Source: Pogonophryne albipinna
Lineage: Eukaryota; Chordata; Actinopteri; Perciformes; Artedidraconidae
Assembly (NCBI GenBank): GCA_028583405.1
Contig: CM053246.1
Location: forward strand, 6,727,620 to 6,791,619
Length of the DNA: 64,000 nucleotides
Direction of reading: 5' to 3'
Made by a program: the position numbers and the translations under genes. Below the pieces are notes generated by a model. That model did no database searches and had not been told where the DNA came from. It saw only the letters and a program-made list of their open reading frames with translations. Shown one piece after another: positions 24,259 to 35,600 of this stretch (position 1 is its first letter; each line of letters starts with the position of its first letter).

Positions 24259-24676
24259 AGGTCACTCATTAAGTAACAACGCTACATCTGACTAACCACT
24301 GGCAGCAATGCTGTAACTCACTCAGTCACACACCACTCCTCCCTCCGCTCCACTACTCCAACTTCAGCTGCTCCTCTCTCGCTCACATGGCAGTTGGGCC
24401 AGGGGATTGGGTGGGAAGCTGCTCTGGGAAAGGGGGGGGGGGGGGGCTGTTGGACATGCTTCAGGTTGGATGGAGTGGATGGGGATGGAAGAGCTTTGGC
24501 TTGTTCAGTTGAATAATCAGAGCATGATATCACTGGTTGGAGCACATTCACACATCTCTTTCCATTATAGATGATGGGAGTGGACGTACAGTAGGAAGAA
24601 AAAAATATATTTTGATGCCAAGAGTTATTATCTCACTTTGATTGATCAAGACTTGTCCTGTTTTCCTTAATGAAAA

Positions 24677-24682
24677 AATAAA
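24677..24682 (+). promoter_or_regulatory. Candidate poly(A) signal for the SH3 form
   Basis: AATAAA about 420 bp after the TGA at 24258. It lies in an A-rich stretch, so it could be chance. Confidence 0.35.
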
Positions 24683-25578
24683 AAATTGCACACAAATATA
24701 TATTTTTTAATGAAAACCTACAACCCTGGAACCAAAATCAAAAGATCCTATAGTCAAATAATTATAATAATCATAATAATCATTATTTTGAAAAAATATT
24801 TAATATATTAAATTATAAAGGGAACTATTTTGTTTCAATGTTAAGGAACGGTAAAAAATTCCCTAAATTTAAAGTTGGGAAAAGTATTTCTGAAACCAGT
24901 TAAAAGATTCATTTACAGGCCCATTTTATATTAATCTGAACCTTACATAAAATTGAGACATGTATTTTGCAATACCGTATTGATGACTTTGTTGGTGGCA
25001 CAACATATATTTTTTTCTTATAGGACAGCCCCTCCTGCTCTTTCTCTCTGTTCCCTCACTTTAATGTCCCCTCTACCCTCACTCCCCCTCCTCACATCTC
25101 CTACATATCACGCCGGCTAGAAAGCTTCTGGAAGTGTTCGCAGCGGCCTCACTTGTTTTGTTCCTGCGCTCTGTCAGCCTCTCTCCAACCATCCCTTCCC
25201 TCTCCTCACTTTCCCTTCTCTTCCCTTTATCTATTCTACAAGACAGAACTTGCTATACTTAACACGCTTAGCAGTTATTATTCAGTATTTTTGGATAAGT
25301 GTAACCCTTTTATAAATCCCTCTTCACCTGATTTGGTTATGTCTGCCTTCCCCATAATTCTTGCCTTTTGTAATGTTGCAGATTTTGAATGCCTTACTAT
25401 TATGTCTCTGTGTTATTTTATACTGGCAGGGCAGTCCTGGCTGTGCATCCCCCTCCCGAAGCATTATGTTTGAATGCCATTGTTTGTTCACGTCAAATAC
25501 TTTTTTTGTGAATGATTATATAAGAAAGATCGTCAATTGTATTTAAAGGTTAAACTAACTTGAACATTTTTTTTTCAG

Positions 25579-25667
25579 ATATCTTCAGTGATCTGTGTAC
25601 AGCAGTACTCTCTGACTCGAATGAAAATGAAGCCAGTACGTGGGGAGATGTGTCTCAAGACAGCTGA
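25579..25667 (+). CDS. Candidate alternative last exon of mcf2l2 (no SH3)
   Basis: A strong acceptor (TTTTTTTTTCAG, ending 25578) is followed by 89 bp that, in phase 1, read DIFSDLCTAVLSDSNENEAS then TWGDVSQDS and stop (TGA 25665-25667). Phase 1 is exactly what any of the symmetric linker exons would hand over, so splicing here would replace the acidic segment and SH3 with this tail. In phase 0 it is also open for 33 codons, so reading-frame evidence alone is not decisive. It could alternatively be a 3'UTR exon. Confidence 0.45.
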
Positions 25668-26366
25668 TGAACCTGGCTGACTATATTGGACTACAAACAT
25701 TTTTGTTGGATCGCAAACATGGTTTTTCAACCACAGTTTCCTAGTTTTCTACTTGTAGTTATTCATGATCGACTACAAATATGGCCTGCTATCCTTTGTT
25801 CAACTGTTTTCATGTCTGACACTTTGAAGCTTCTCTGTGAAGCCTCTGGAAAAAGCTGGAACCTTAACATGCCAGAATGCCACAGCGGGAGAGCCATATA
25901 AGACTTTTAATTCTAAGAACTACAAGCTGTCATCTGTTGAGATTGAAAACCTGAATCGTTGTGGTTATTGGACTTTACTGGATGCACTCAGAAATTGTAC
26001 TGTAGACAATGCAACTCCAGAGTGGTTGGGCTGAATACCTAAAACCCTCAGTTCCCATTTCTGACTTTGAAAACCTTAGGGAACGTGATAAAGTCTGTGT
26101 GCTGGTTGTGAGCAGACCTTGGCAAGGTGCCTTGTTTTGCTGCTACACTTCGCTGAAGTAAAATTCTTTCAGACCAGGTTCTGCCTCTGCTGTCGCTCAA
26201 CTCTTCAGGTTCAAACTATGACACCTTGCAGGAGCTGCATGCTCCAGAACAACTTTGAAGTTGTCTCACTTGCCTTTACTCACTCTTGTAGAACCCCACA
26301 TAATGTCATTACATTACATCAGATATGTTATCTCAAAGTGCACTCTTGCACCCTATAGACTTGCAA

Positions 26367-26372
26367 AATAAA
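26367..26372 (+). promoter_or_regulatory. Candidate poly(A) signal for the alternative last exon
   Basis: AATAAA 700 bp after the TGA at 25667. It is taken here as the provisional right end of the first gene. Nothing was recognised from 26373 to 26895. Confidence 0.35.
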
Positions 26373-26897
26373 TATCTCCCCTTCATACTTGAAGTGACCC
26401 CAGATAACCCTGTCATTATACAAGAAAAATAATTTACATTGGTTTTATTCAATCTGAAATAACTTAGGTCATGTCCTCACATGTGTCATACAGATAAAAT
26501 ATGATGTTTTGGTCGGAAACCTTTTATATGTAAATCATTGTTTATTTTGATCCATGATGCCATTTTCGGCATGGGCTAGAAGGCTTCATGGTTGGAGATG
26601 TTAACATTTTGTACAATTTTTCCATGTATTCTACTTATTATGTTTGCTGTAATACATTTACATGTTCATCTTTAGCAAAAATAACAACATTTTAAACAGT
26701 AAGTGATATAGGAATATCACACTATCTGTCACTCACTTTGGACATTTGATTGATTACATAATTTATCTCAACAACATTGGCATCGGCTCATAGCTAGCAA
26801 TGTTCATACACATATATTATCAGCGACCGGATTGATTTTATTTTCACTATAGATACTATGAAGAATCTGAATACCGGTTGTGTAGCTGAATTCAATA

Positions 26898-27359
26898 GAG
26901 CGGTGCAGCGATGACATATTTTGGGGTTTCCTCGACAATATTAGCAACAGGATTTGTCCATTCGATTTTAGAAGGGTTCAGAAAATAAGCTCTATGGCAA
27001 ACACATATTTAAGATTATTTTTGAAGCCTTAATACAATCCGCAGAAGTAAAAGCCAACCTTAGGTTATAAACTAACTACATCATGGTCGAACGGCTTAGT
27101 ATCAAGACCACTAAGCTAACGGCAGACTTGTGTTTAGCATGACGTTTTTTTAGCCAAGTGTTAGCAACCTCTGTTTTTATGAAACAGAGAAGCTATAGAT
27201 ATTCACAACTTGGGAATTTACTGACCAACTTTATGTTGAAGAACAACACTTTTAAAGTTTCTGTCTCACAGGCCGCCTTTCAGGAATCTAACCCAAAACC
27301 CAGGAAGTGCTAAAATGCTAACTCATTTCTGCGTTTTAGTACTTACTACTGCACTACTC
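26898..27359. mobile_element. TA-flanked MITE (GAGTGGTGCAG family), copy 2
   Basis: Ends GAGCGGTGCAG and CTGCACTACTC with TA at 26896-26897 and 27360-27361. Internal ACCACTAAGCTAACGGC matches copy 1 in reverse complement. Confidence 0.75.
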
Positions 27360-28055
27360 TATTGCCCAGCTTTGCATCAGCATTATCAGATTCATCAGAG
27401 TCTTGTGAAGTCCAAGTTGAAACCAGTGTTTTTGTTACTGAAATATTAGCATTTGTTAGCTATTTGTAAGCTAAGCTGCAAAGTCATGTCAGGGAACTGG
27501 CAATTTGCTGCAAGTGATTTTTCAGGGAGATGCTTTTTATCAGGCTGCACCCAGGCTGTTTCCTACCCACAGCTGTATAGGATTCACTTTTCCAGAGAGT
27601 ATAATGGCTCTGTACACTGACGTTTCTTTCATGGAGAGGGAATGGAGAACATTACAGTAAATGTAAATAACTGTCATTGCCAGTCTAACATTGCATCATT
27701 TTCGGCTGAAGATCAATTGTTCTGTATGTCCGCTGTAATGTTGTACACCATTTTCCCTAAGAGGCTTTCCGCATTGTTTTGCATATCTACTGACAGATTG
27801 AATTCTACGGACTATTTACTGAGAAATCCCAGACAGCATCACTGTACTCCGGATAGACGGCATGTCCCAGATAGCTTTCTACACATACTCATTTACTTAT
27901 GTAAATGAAAGGAGAAATTGAGATTATTTTATAGTCTGCATATTCACCTGAGGACTGAATACATGTATGTAACTGGAATCAGTCTTTAAAAGCAACGCCC
28001 CAACGTTGATAAGCAATTAAAAATGATGCATAGATGGATAGGTATATTGGTGGAT

Positions 28056-28175
28056 ATATGGAAGTATAAAGTAAGTAGGTAGGTAGGTGGGTGGGTGGGT
28101 GGGTGGATGGATGGATGGAAGTATAAAGTAAGTAGGTGGGTGGGTGGGTGGGTGGATGGATGGATGACATAGAAC
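28056..28175 (+). repeat. Tetranucleotide repeats (GGTA/GGTG/GGAT)
   Basis: Two blocks, each running from GTAAGTAGGT through GGTG units to GGAT units, with an AAGTATAAAGTAAGTAGGT motif repeated between them. The region 27362-28055 shows nothing recognised. Confidence 0.9.
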
Positions 28176-28311
28176 TAATAGTAGGTAGGTGGATGGAAGG
28201 AAGGATGAATTCAGGGATTAATGTATGGATGATCCATATATTTTTCGACACCATAACTTGCTTACCATAACAGATGGGAAACCTCTATTAAAAGTCCTAT
28301 ACTTTTAGAGG

Positions 28312-28346
28312 AGAGGAGTGAATGTGATTAAGACATTCACTCCTCT
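28312..28346. repeat. Hairpin, 14-bp stem and 7-nt loop
   Basis: AGAGGAGTGAATGT (28312-28325) pairs perfectly with ACATTCACTCCTCT (28333-28346). Intergenic. The region 28347-29752 has no recognised gene; the longest open frame on the minus strand (28643-28999) has no family signature. Confidence 0.8.
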
Positions 28347-29689
28347 TAAACATGCTGTACATTTTGTTTATCCTCTGCTAAATGAAACATATTGTATCTT
28401 TGTAAAGAAATATTTCTATTGTACTGCATCCTGCTGTAATTTAACATGTAACCATATTATGGAATGTATCAAGTCTGTATATTGCACAATCTGTCATTTA
28501 ATGTACATATTGATTTATTGTGATAATATGCATTTTCATTATGAACTTTGTTGCCCTGTATTTCAATTTGAAACTTGGTCCATTATTCCAAGCTTAAAAA
28601 TACAAAATATCACTGACATTTTATAATCCTCATGTGTGGTGTTTATGTAATAACTGAGGCTTTAACCGTTCCATGTAAATTTTGTTTTTGAGAGTTTTTG
28701 CACAAATCCAAACCAGCAGAAATTGGCCTGATTTGTCCTTTAAGCCAGGAGAAGACCACCTCATCAGAAGAAGAACATGCGGAAGCTCCAGAAAACAAAC
28801 CTTCATTTTTCTTTTCTGATTGCTTTGTGTAATCTTGGCAACATTTGTAATCCGTTTTCACTGGAGGAACAGTGCCCTCCCCCTGCCTAGTGCCATAACG
28901 GAATCCAACACATTTCCTACCAAATTTGACCTGGTGTTGTGAATTCAGAAATAATTTCAGAAGCAGTTGCCAGTTTTTGTTATTGATGATTTTGTTCATT
29001 CATGGGCTTACAATTCTGAGTAGTGGTTACCTATAAAAACCCAAAAGGTTAGGGTTATATATTTTGGACAGTTAGTAACAGTTGCTCATGAATTACAGTC
29101 ATGCAAAAATAATTACCAAAACTGTCCGTTGTAAATATCTATCACAGTTTACAGATAGATTTCTGCCCGTCACCAATCCCTTCTGATCATTTACTTATTC
29201 ATTCATTACTTCTGCCTGGTTTCCAATGTTACCATTACAGGCATAGTCATTGACCCGCCAAGACAAAGCCCTTCTCTCATTTTAAAACTACATCCCAACT
29301 CAATCTGGTAGGAGCTTTCTATCATCTCAGAGGTCACGAGGGTGCCAAGATCGGTAACCTGCTAGGAAAGGCAATGCTCCACATTGAATTTGTGGGTGTA
29401 TGTAAAATGCACCTTTGCTCTATGGGTGTGAGTGTTCTGGCTCACACTGGAGTTAAAAATGATGGAAAGAGAATGCGGGTTGTGAAAACAAACAAAGTTT
29501 ATTGAAAAAATATACGGGGTGGCTACTGCAAGACAGACCAGAACCAGGTTACCATCATGCTTTTATTTAGTGACTCATAACCTGATCCTGATCAGCTGTC
29601 TGGCCTCCGGCTGAGCCACTCCCATCACTCCACCAGAATAAATTCCCTGAGGGAAGATTACGCAAATGAAGCCGCTGACGTCACTTCTT

Positions 29690-30165
29690 CTTCTGCTTTG
29701 GGTTTACTGGCAGGGTGCAAACAACTTCACGGCGTCCCCGGAGTTGTGGACTGGCTTCAGTAGAAGCTGCTGGGACTCCCAGCAGCTTCTACTGAAGCCT
29801 TCCTAGTAAATCGCCAGAACGCCGACACCTCCTCATCTCCACCGCTCCCATGTTTGTTTTTGTGTTGCCATAAGTTATTCTCTCTCCGTTGGTGTGCAGA
29901 GCTAATGCTAATAATGCTAATGCCAGCAAATACAATGGCGGCTTCAAAAAACGTTTCCAAGTTTTACGGGGCGTGGTTTGCAATTCGGCCAGCCAATCAG
30001 AAATTGGAACTTTTTTCTCCCCAGGAAAGTACCACCTCTCTAGCAGGCACTAAAAAGGGGGTAAAAGTTCTCATGAACTAAGTTCTCTTTTTGGTGTGAA
30101 CGCAAAATTCCAGGAACTATCGGAACTAAACGGGAAAAGTACTCCGGTGTGAAAGCGCCTATTAG
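29690..30165. mobile_element. Probable truncated DNA transposon (TCCGGTGTGAAAGCGCC end)
   Basis: The right end GAAAAGTACTCCGGTGTGAAAGCGCC resembles termini of common fish MITEs. The matching left terminus was not found, so this is one-ended. The palindrome above lies near its left side. The following stretch, 30166-30735, contains nothing recognised. Confidence 0.4.
29753..29799. repeat. 47-bp perfect palindrome (23-bp arms, 1-nt centre)
   Basis: GGCTTCAGTAGAAGCTGCT-GGGA, one C, then the exact reverse complement. It sits inside a GC-richer block (29690-30165) that ends GGTGTGAAAGCGCC, typical of a DNA-transposon terminus. Confidence 0.9.
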
Positions 30166-30740
30166 GGTTGATAGACTTGATCTGCATGGCCCATTCAGGA
30201 CCACTTGCATACTTACCGTAACAGAATGACAGCACCCCCTTTGGGAGAACTGCAGTCTGTAGAGCAGCAGTACCGACCATTTTGTGTCTATCTTTCAAGT
30301 AAAAGTAAGAGGCTCTCCAGTCATCCCAAGGGTGATCCAGGCCGCCCGCTTCAAAATGTCAACTCACCCCTAACTGAATGCCTGGCTGGGACTGCAGAGC
30401 ATGCCCACATTGTTCCTGTGTTCATTGATTCCAAGCAGACACCAACTTGTTGTATTCCCATCCTAGCATTCCATCTAGGGATCCAGTTCCCTCAGACATA
30501 TTATGTTCCGTCCCCCAGAGAACAGTTACGATTCAGCCACACAAGTCAGGTAATCAGTACCTGGTCAATGCACCCAATCAACTGCTGATTCTTTGGTTCC
30601 CCAGGCTCCGGAGGACTAATCCACACATTGACAGGGGCGCAGGCTCTATTCTCCAGTAGAGCTGTCACTGCTATGCCGTGTGTCCAATGTTTGCCTTATC
30701 TAGTTCCTCTTTCTTGTGGGGGTTGCCCCAAATATCTCTC

Positions 30741-31460
30741 TGTTACGTCCCCACTAAGGTCTAGGGGACCTGGAGACAATAACACACAACAACCAATAAT
30801 TATGAGGGAGTCAGCGTAAAGTTTGACAAAAGGTTTATTCCTTGAACAACCCAACTGAACAGAAGTTTAACAGAAATACTCTGTGTGAGGAGGAGGAGGA
30901 GGAGGAGGAGGAGTCAAAGGAGATTGTGCCAAACAAAAGAAATAAGCATAACAAAACCAGGCCTATCTCTACATCTATCCTTTGAAACCAAAACTCAAAC
31001 AAAAACCCTCACTAACTAAACTACTCAGAACTGGACAAAACAGAATACAGGGGTGGCCTGTAAATCCGCTAACCTAGTGTGTCTTAACATTAGTTATCTA
31101 AGTGATGAGAAATGTACAGGGTACCCCAGACTTACCTAACTCCCCCACCTCTCAACACACACACATTAACAAAGGTTAGAACAAAGTAGAATGAGCTTCT
31201 AAACAAGGCAGTCAATTGCAGGCTCCTCAATCAGCAACAGGCCCAGGGTGAGAGAGAGAAGACTTCCTGGGTGCCTCCTTTATGGTCAGCCCTGGCTGCT
31301 GATAGGCCAGCTGAGGGTGAGAGGATCCAATCAGCCATCAGACTCAGGTGCACAGGCAGATACCGATCAGCTGCTGATTAGCTGTGCAGAAGACAGGGAG
31401 AAGAGAGAAACACAGGAGAGAAGGAAAACCACACAAGTACAGCCTGCCTGGCACGTAACA
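30741..31460 (-). mobile_element. Solo LTR with 5-bp TSD
   Basis: Bounded by TGTTACGT...ACGTAACA and flanked by CTCTC on both sides (30736-30740, 31461-31465). Read on the minus strand it starts TGTTACGTGCCAGGCAGG, carries GGAATAAACC near its end (poly(A) signal) and ends GGGGACGTAACA. No internal retroviral-type region is present, so it is a recombination remnant. Confidence 0.85.
30888..30912 (+). repeat. (GGA)n microsatellite inside the solo LTR
   Basis: About eight GGA units. Confidence 0.9.
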
Positions 31461-31556
31461 CTCTCCCTAAGGGGGATTTTCAGAACTACATGGGATAGGT
31501 CCGCTTTATTCCCTACTGATAATATAACAATGGAGAATTGCATTAATGTACTCAAG

Positions 31557-31958
31557 TTGGGAGGGTTACTTGAAAAATGTTATCTGTTACAATAATGAGT
31601 TACATTGTTATCAGTTACCTGACTATTAAAATATAAAAGTAATGTAACCTGATTGCTTTCCGTTACTTTTGGATTACCTCAATATCAAATGCAATGCAAA
31701 TAAAAACAAGAGAAAATGAATAGCAATAAGATGTGTTTTACTTAAGTGTATGTAACATTCTAACCTTAGAAAAGAAGAAACCAAGATATTTAATTTGAAA
31801 AATGTTGTAAAAGTAATGCTTTACAAATGCTGTTTTTTATTTTAGTTTAACAAAATAGGTGTTCACTTACTGCATTACAAAATAAATGTATTTGAAATAA
31901 AGAAGAATTAAAGTAGCCTCAAAATAAAACATAAAGAATCTTAATTCAATACATCTAT
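31557..31958. mobile_element. Left part of a GTTACT-rich MITE split by an LTR retrotransposon
   Basis: Starts TTGGGAGGGTTACTTGAAAAAT, the inverted form of the end at 23.94 kb, and contains many GTTAC/GTAAC units. The matching right part resumes after the LTR element (34533 to about 34700). Confidence 0.55.
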
Positions 31959-32867
31959 TGTCATGATTTGAGCTTTGTGTGTTAAGTTCGGGGTTTATTT
32001 TGAAATTCTGTTCTCCCCGTGTCTGGTCTTCCTTCCTGTGTTTGCCCTCCTGTGTCTGATTGTGCCTCATTGTGTTCACCTGTTGCCCTTGTGTTTCTGC
32101 CTCCCCTGCCCTGTGTCTTGTCCTGTGATTACCCTTCTGTGTATTTAGTCGTGTCTTCCCCTGTGCTCCATGTCGGTTTGTTGTATTTTCTCACTCTCCA
32201 TGTTAGTCACTTACCTCATGCTACCTGTTTTCGATTCACGGTTTTTGTCTTGTTTTTTCATGCCAACAGCTTTGTTTAAAGGGGACCTATCATGCAAAAT
32301 GCACTTTTGTACGTCTTTTATACATGAATATGTGTCCCCGGTGTATCAGGGAACTCACCAAGTGTCAGAAAACACAACCCTCTCTCTTTTCCTCCATACC
32401 CAAATCTCTAAAAACGGGGCTGCAACGGATCTGATACAGACTGATGCAGATTTGAAAATGCTCTGACGTCAGGAACGAGGAGCTCCGCCTATATGGCCAA
32501 CTCTCCACCTATCAGGGGAATGAGAGGTTGCCGAGGAATTGGTAACAGCATGGTAACAGCATGGTAACAGCATGGTAACAGCATGGTAACATGACGCTCG
32601 TGCCTCGCCCCCCTCCTTTGCAGGGGAGCGTGGTCAGCTGCAGCTCATGCAAAGACAGGGCTGGAGGAGAGCAAAATGAGGCATGGCTAAAATGCATGAT
32701 CTGTTTGGTATTTTGAAGAAAAAAACTTCACTTATATAGGTATGGCCCTACAATATATTATTCAAATATAGCATGATAGGTCCACTTTAAATAAAGCTCG
32801 CTTTTGTTTTGAAACCCGCTTCCCTTTTTAACTGCATTTAGGTCCTACCTTTTCCCGAATCGCAACA
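31959..32867 (+). repeat. 5' LTR, enlarged by a MITE
   Basis: Homologous to the 3' LTR in TCCCCGTGTCTGGTCTTCC and the AAATAAAGCT(C/T)GCTTTTG end. It contains a 507-bp MITE and about 75 bp (from 32170) absent from the 3' copy. Confidence 0.8.
32280..32786. mobile_element. TTAA-flanked MITE nested in the 5' LTR
   Basis: Ends AGGGGACCTATCATGC and GCATGATAGGTCCACT, flanked by TTAA (32276-32279, 32787-32790). The 3' LTR preserves the empty site GTTTAAATAAAGC. Inside, ATGGTAACAGC is tandemly repeated about four times (32545-32590). Confidence 0.85.
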
Positions 32868-33239
32868 GAACGAACCAACCAACTATGGACCCAGCGGTTT
32901 TTCATTTTGACTTGGATTTGATCTCCCTAGAGTACACTCTTCAGTGTTATTATGCTGAGTGGAGAGTAGAACCTTGGCTAGAAGGGACAAAGAGGCTGTC
33001 CTCAAAAAGGCACAAATGGAGGTGGACAACGTGCGATGGTTGAGGAGCTTGTTGCCTGAATTGCTCAGTTATTTTGCGTTGCCCTGAGTGCCAGTCTCCT
33101 TTCTCTGACCCTTTCTTGGGATCCCGTCTGGTGTTTGGAGGTCCACGGAGTTCCCTCTTGAGTCTCGTCTCGAGTCCCCTCTCGAGTCCCCTCTCAAGTC
33201 TCCTCTCAAATCCCTTCTCATTTCCCTTCTCTAGTTCCT

Positions 33240-33925
33240 TCTCAAGTCCCAACTCATGTGCCACCGACACCTGTTTAGTCGGGGGTCCTGCCAACTCCAT
33301 GTCCTGTGCCGTTGGGGGTCCAGCCGACACCTGTTTCGTCGGGGGTCCTGCCAACTCCACGTCCTGTACCGTTGGGGGTCCAGCCGACACCTGTTTTGTC
33401 GGGGGTCCTGCCAACTCCACGTCCTGTTCTGTTGGGGGTCCAGCCGACACCTGCTCCGCCAGATTTCCTGCCAACACCAGATCCTGTCCTGTTGGGGGTC
33501 CCGCCGACACCTGCTCCGCCGGATTTCCTGCCAACACCAGATCCTGTCCTGTTGGGGGTCCCGCCTACACCTGCTCCACCGGATTTCCTGCCAACACCAG
33601 ATCCTGTCCTGTTGGGGGTCCCGCCGACACGTGCTACGCCGAGGGTCCTGCCGACACCAGCCCTTGTTTCGTCGGGAACACCTGTCCCGGCAACACCGGT
33701 GATTATCCCGCAGACACCTGTTCCGCCGGGGGTCCTGCCAACTCCCTGTCCTCTCCTGTTGGTGGACCCGCCAATACCTGTTCCAGCAGGGGTCCCGCCA
33801 ATACCTTGTCCTGTCCTGTTTGGGATCCCGTCGACACCAGCCCTTGCTCCGTCGGGGGTCCCACTGACACCAGCCCATGTTCCGTCCAGGGTCCCGTCTA
33901 CGCCTGTCCTGCCAGGGGTTCCAAC
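33240..33925 (+). repeat. About 60-bp minisatellite, Pro-rich coding-like region of the LTR element
   Basis: Units of the form GTCGGGGGTCCTGCCAACTC...CCGACACCTG repeat about ten times. Because the unit length is a multiple of three, several frames on both strands stay open. The + frame from 33306 to 34187 (P-T-P and PPELSR motifs) resembles the proline-rich tail of fish gypsy polyproteins and is the only one with family likeness. Confidence 0.75.
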
Positions 33926-34212
33926 AGCTCCTGCTCTCGATCCCAGTGCTCCGGCGATCCAGCTGACACTGGAGGGGTCCCATTGCGGTGTACGTCGTCC
34001 TCCGGAGCTGTCCCGTCTCCGTCCTGCCAGTCCTCCAGAGCTATCCCGTCGCCGCCTTCCTGCCTGCCCTCCGGAGCTGTCCCGTCACCGCCTTCTTGCC
34101 CAACTTTGTGCCCGGCCTCCTGAGTTCCCCAGCGGCTTTCGCCCTCGAGCCCGGCCCCCTGAGTTCGCCTGCTGTGGGACGTCTTGAATCCATCCCTTGA
34201 GGGGGGGGGGGG

Positions 34213-34527
34213 TGTTGATTGATTGACTCATGATTTGAGTTCTGTGTGTTTTGGGTATATTTTGAAATTCTGTTCTCCCCGTGTCTGGTCTTCCTTCCTG
34301 TGTTTGCCCTCCTGTGTCTGATTGTGCCTCATTGTGTTCACCTGTTGCCCTTGTGTTTCTGCCTCCCCTGCCCTGCTGTGTCTTGTCCTGTGATTACCCT
34401 TCTGTGTATTTAGTCTTGCCTTCCCCTGTGCTCCATAACAGCTTTGTTTAAATAAAGCTTGCTTTTGTTTTGAAACCCGCTTCCCTTTTTAACTGCGTTT
34501 GGGACCTACCTTTCCCAAATCGCGACA
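34213..34527 (+). repeat. 3' LTR
   Basis: Begins TGTTGATTGATTGACTCATG just after the G-run and ends ATCGCGACA. It is shorter than the 5' LTR because it lacks the MITE. Confidence 0.82.
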
Positions 34528-35139
34528 TCTATCTATAATAAATAGATATTTAGTTAAAAATGTACTGTAACACTGTAATCCTGCTAGTAATTCAATTTGT
34601 TTTAAATTGTAACAGTAATCTGATTACTTGTTTTTGTAACATGTAATGTTTTTTTGTATCCTGATTACGTAATCTTGTTACAAGGTATTGATTAATCCCC
34701 AAGCATGAATGTACTATTATAAACAACTACCTTTACACTATGGTGTATGGGCGACTCTGAGTTCACACCACATGGACAACTGAAAAAGAGTTTACATGCA
34801 AAAAAAATAAAGCTTCAACGTTCTTTATTGTCAAACTAACATAGCTACAGAGTAATTATGTCGTTGAAAATCTTAGGTCACAGGCTTCTCCAACAATGCA
34901 ACACAATAATACGCAACCAAGCCTGCCTGGTTACATCTAAAAAATAATTGACCTTTGTGTATTTATATTTATGTATGTTGAGGACAAAGCTGGGTAGAAG
35001 GAAGTTAAAGTCTTGACAAAGCTTTGCTGAACATAGTGAGCTTCTTAAGGGCTTACTACAGACAGACGGAGGGTGTGTGTGTGTGTGTGTGTGTGTGTTT
35101 GTGAGTGAGAGAGAGAGAGAGATGGTTGTAGGAGTAGTC

Positions 35140-35600
35140 TAAGGCCCTATAGCCACACGGAGACGGTAACGAAAACGAACCGAATCCGATATCTAAAAAG
35201 TCTTCGGTCTACACTCAATCTGCACCAGAAACGTGTCCGTCCACACGAGACCGCTCAACCCGCTGGAGACGCTGTAGTACATATGCCGGGCCTGTAAGTG
35301 GTACTGTACTTCCGCCACAAAATACACCAAAAGCAGCGAAGAAGACTTCACGAGCATGCATGGTTGCCATGGTTGCCCTTCTGTTTATTCTCCGCGGTGG
35401 ATTTAGCAGCAGAGGTGGGGAGAGGCAGGGGCCAGGGCTCTGGCTCTTTTTCTCCCTCCCAGAGGCAAGCGTTTGCTCCTGCTGTAAATCTCCCTGGTAG
35501 TCCACCAGCAGATGAACACACCTCTCCGCCTCTTTCAAGGGACGAGGGAACCGTGTGACAGAGTTTCCGTTAGAATTTTTTTCGCCGGTCAACATGTCCG
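35140..35600 (-). mobile_element. Dispersed DNA element, inverted copy of 50550-50850
   Basis: GCCGGGCCTGTAAGTGG, GCCACAAAATACACCAAAAGC and GTAGTCCACCAGCAG recur in reverse complement at 50.55-50.75 kb. The left end CACACGGAGACGGTAACGAAAACG resembles a transposon terminus. Function unknown. The stretches 34701-35139 and 35601-36460 hold only a short GT repeat (35075-35098) and no gene. Confidence 0.55.

Larger units (their letters stand above)
31959..34527 (+). mobile_element. LTR retrotransposon, internally collapsed, 5-bp TSD TCTAT
   Basis: Two related LTRs (31959-32867 and 34213-34527) are flanked by TCTAT at 31954-31958 and 34528-34532. Both start TG and end CGC(A/G)ACA, and share TTTTGAAATTCTGTTCTCCC and following text. 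A G-run (34201-34212) immediately before the 3' LTR serves as polypurine tract. The interior is only 1.3 kb: a start MDPAVFHF at 32885 like fish gypsy-type gag beginnings, then a proline-rich minisatellite. No protease, RT or integrase was recognised, so it cannot move alone. Confidence 0.85.

Noticed and set aside
28643..28999. 118-codon minus-strand frame as an intergenic gene
   Set aside because: No recognised domain, no promoter or splice context; composition like surrounding AT-rich DNA.
33074..34187. Several long frames (195-349 codons) on both strands as possible collagen-like or novel repeat proteins
   Set aside because: The 60-bp repeat unit is a multiple of three, so many frames stay open. 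The segment lies between LTRs and only the Pro-rich + frame resembles retroelement sequence.
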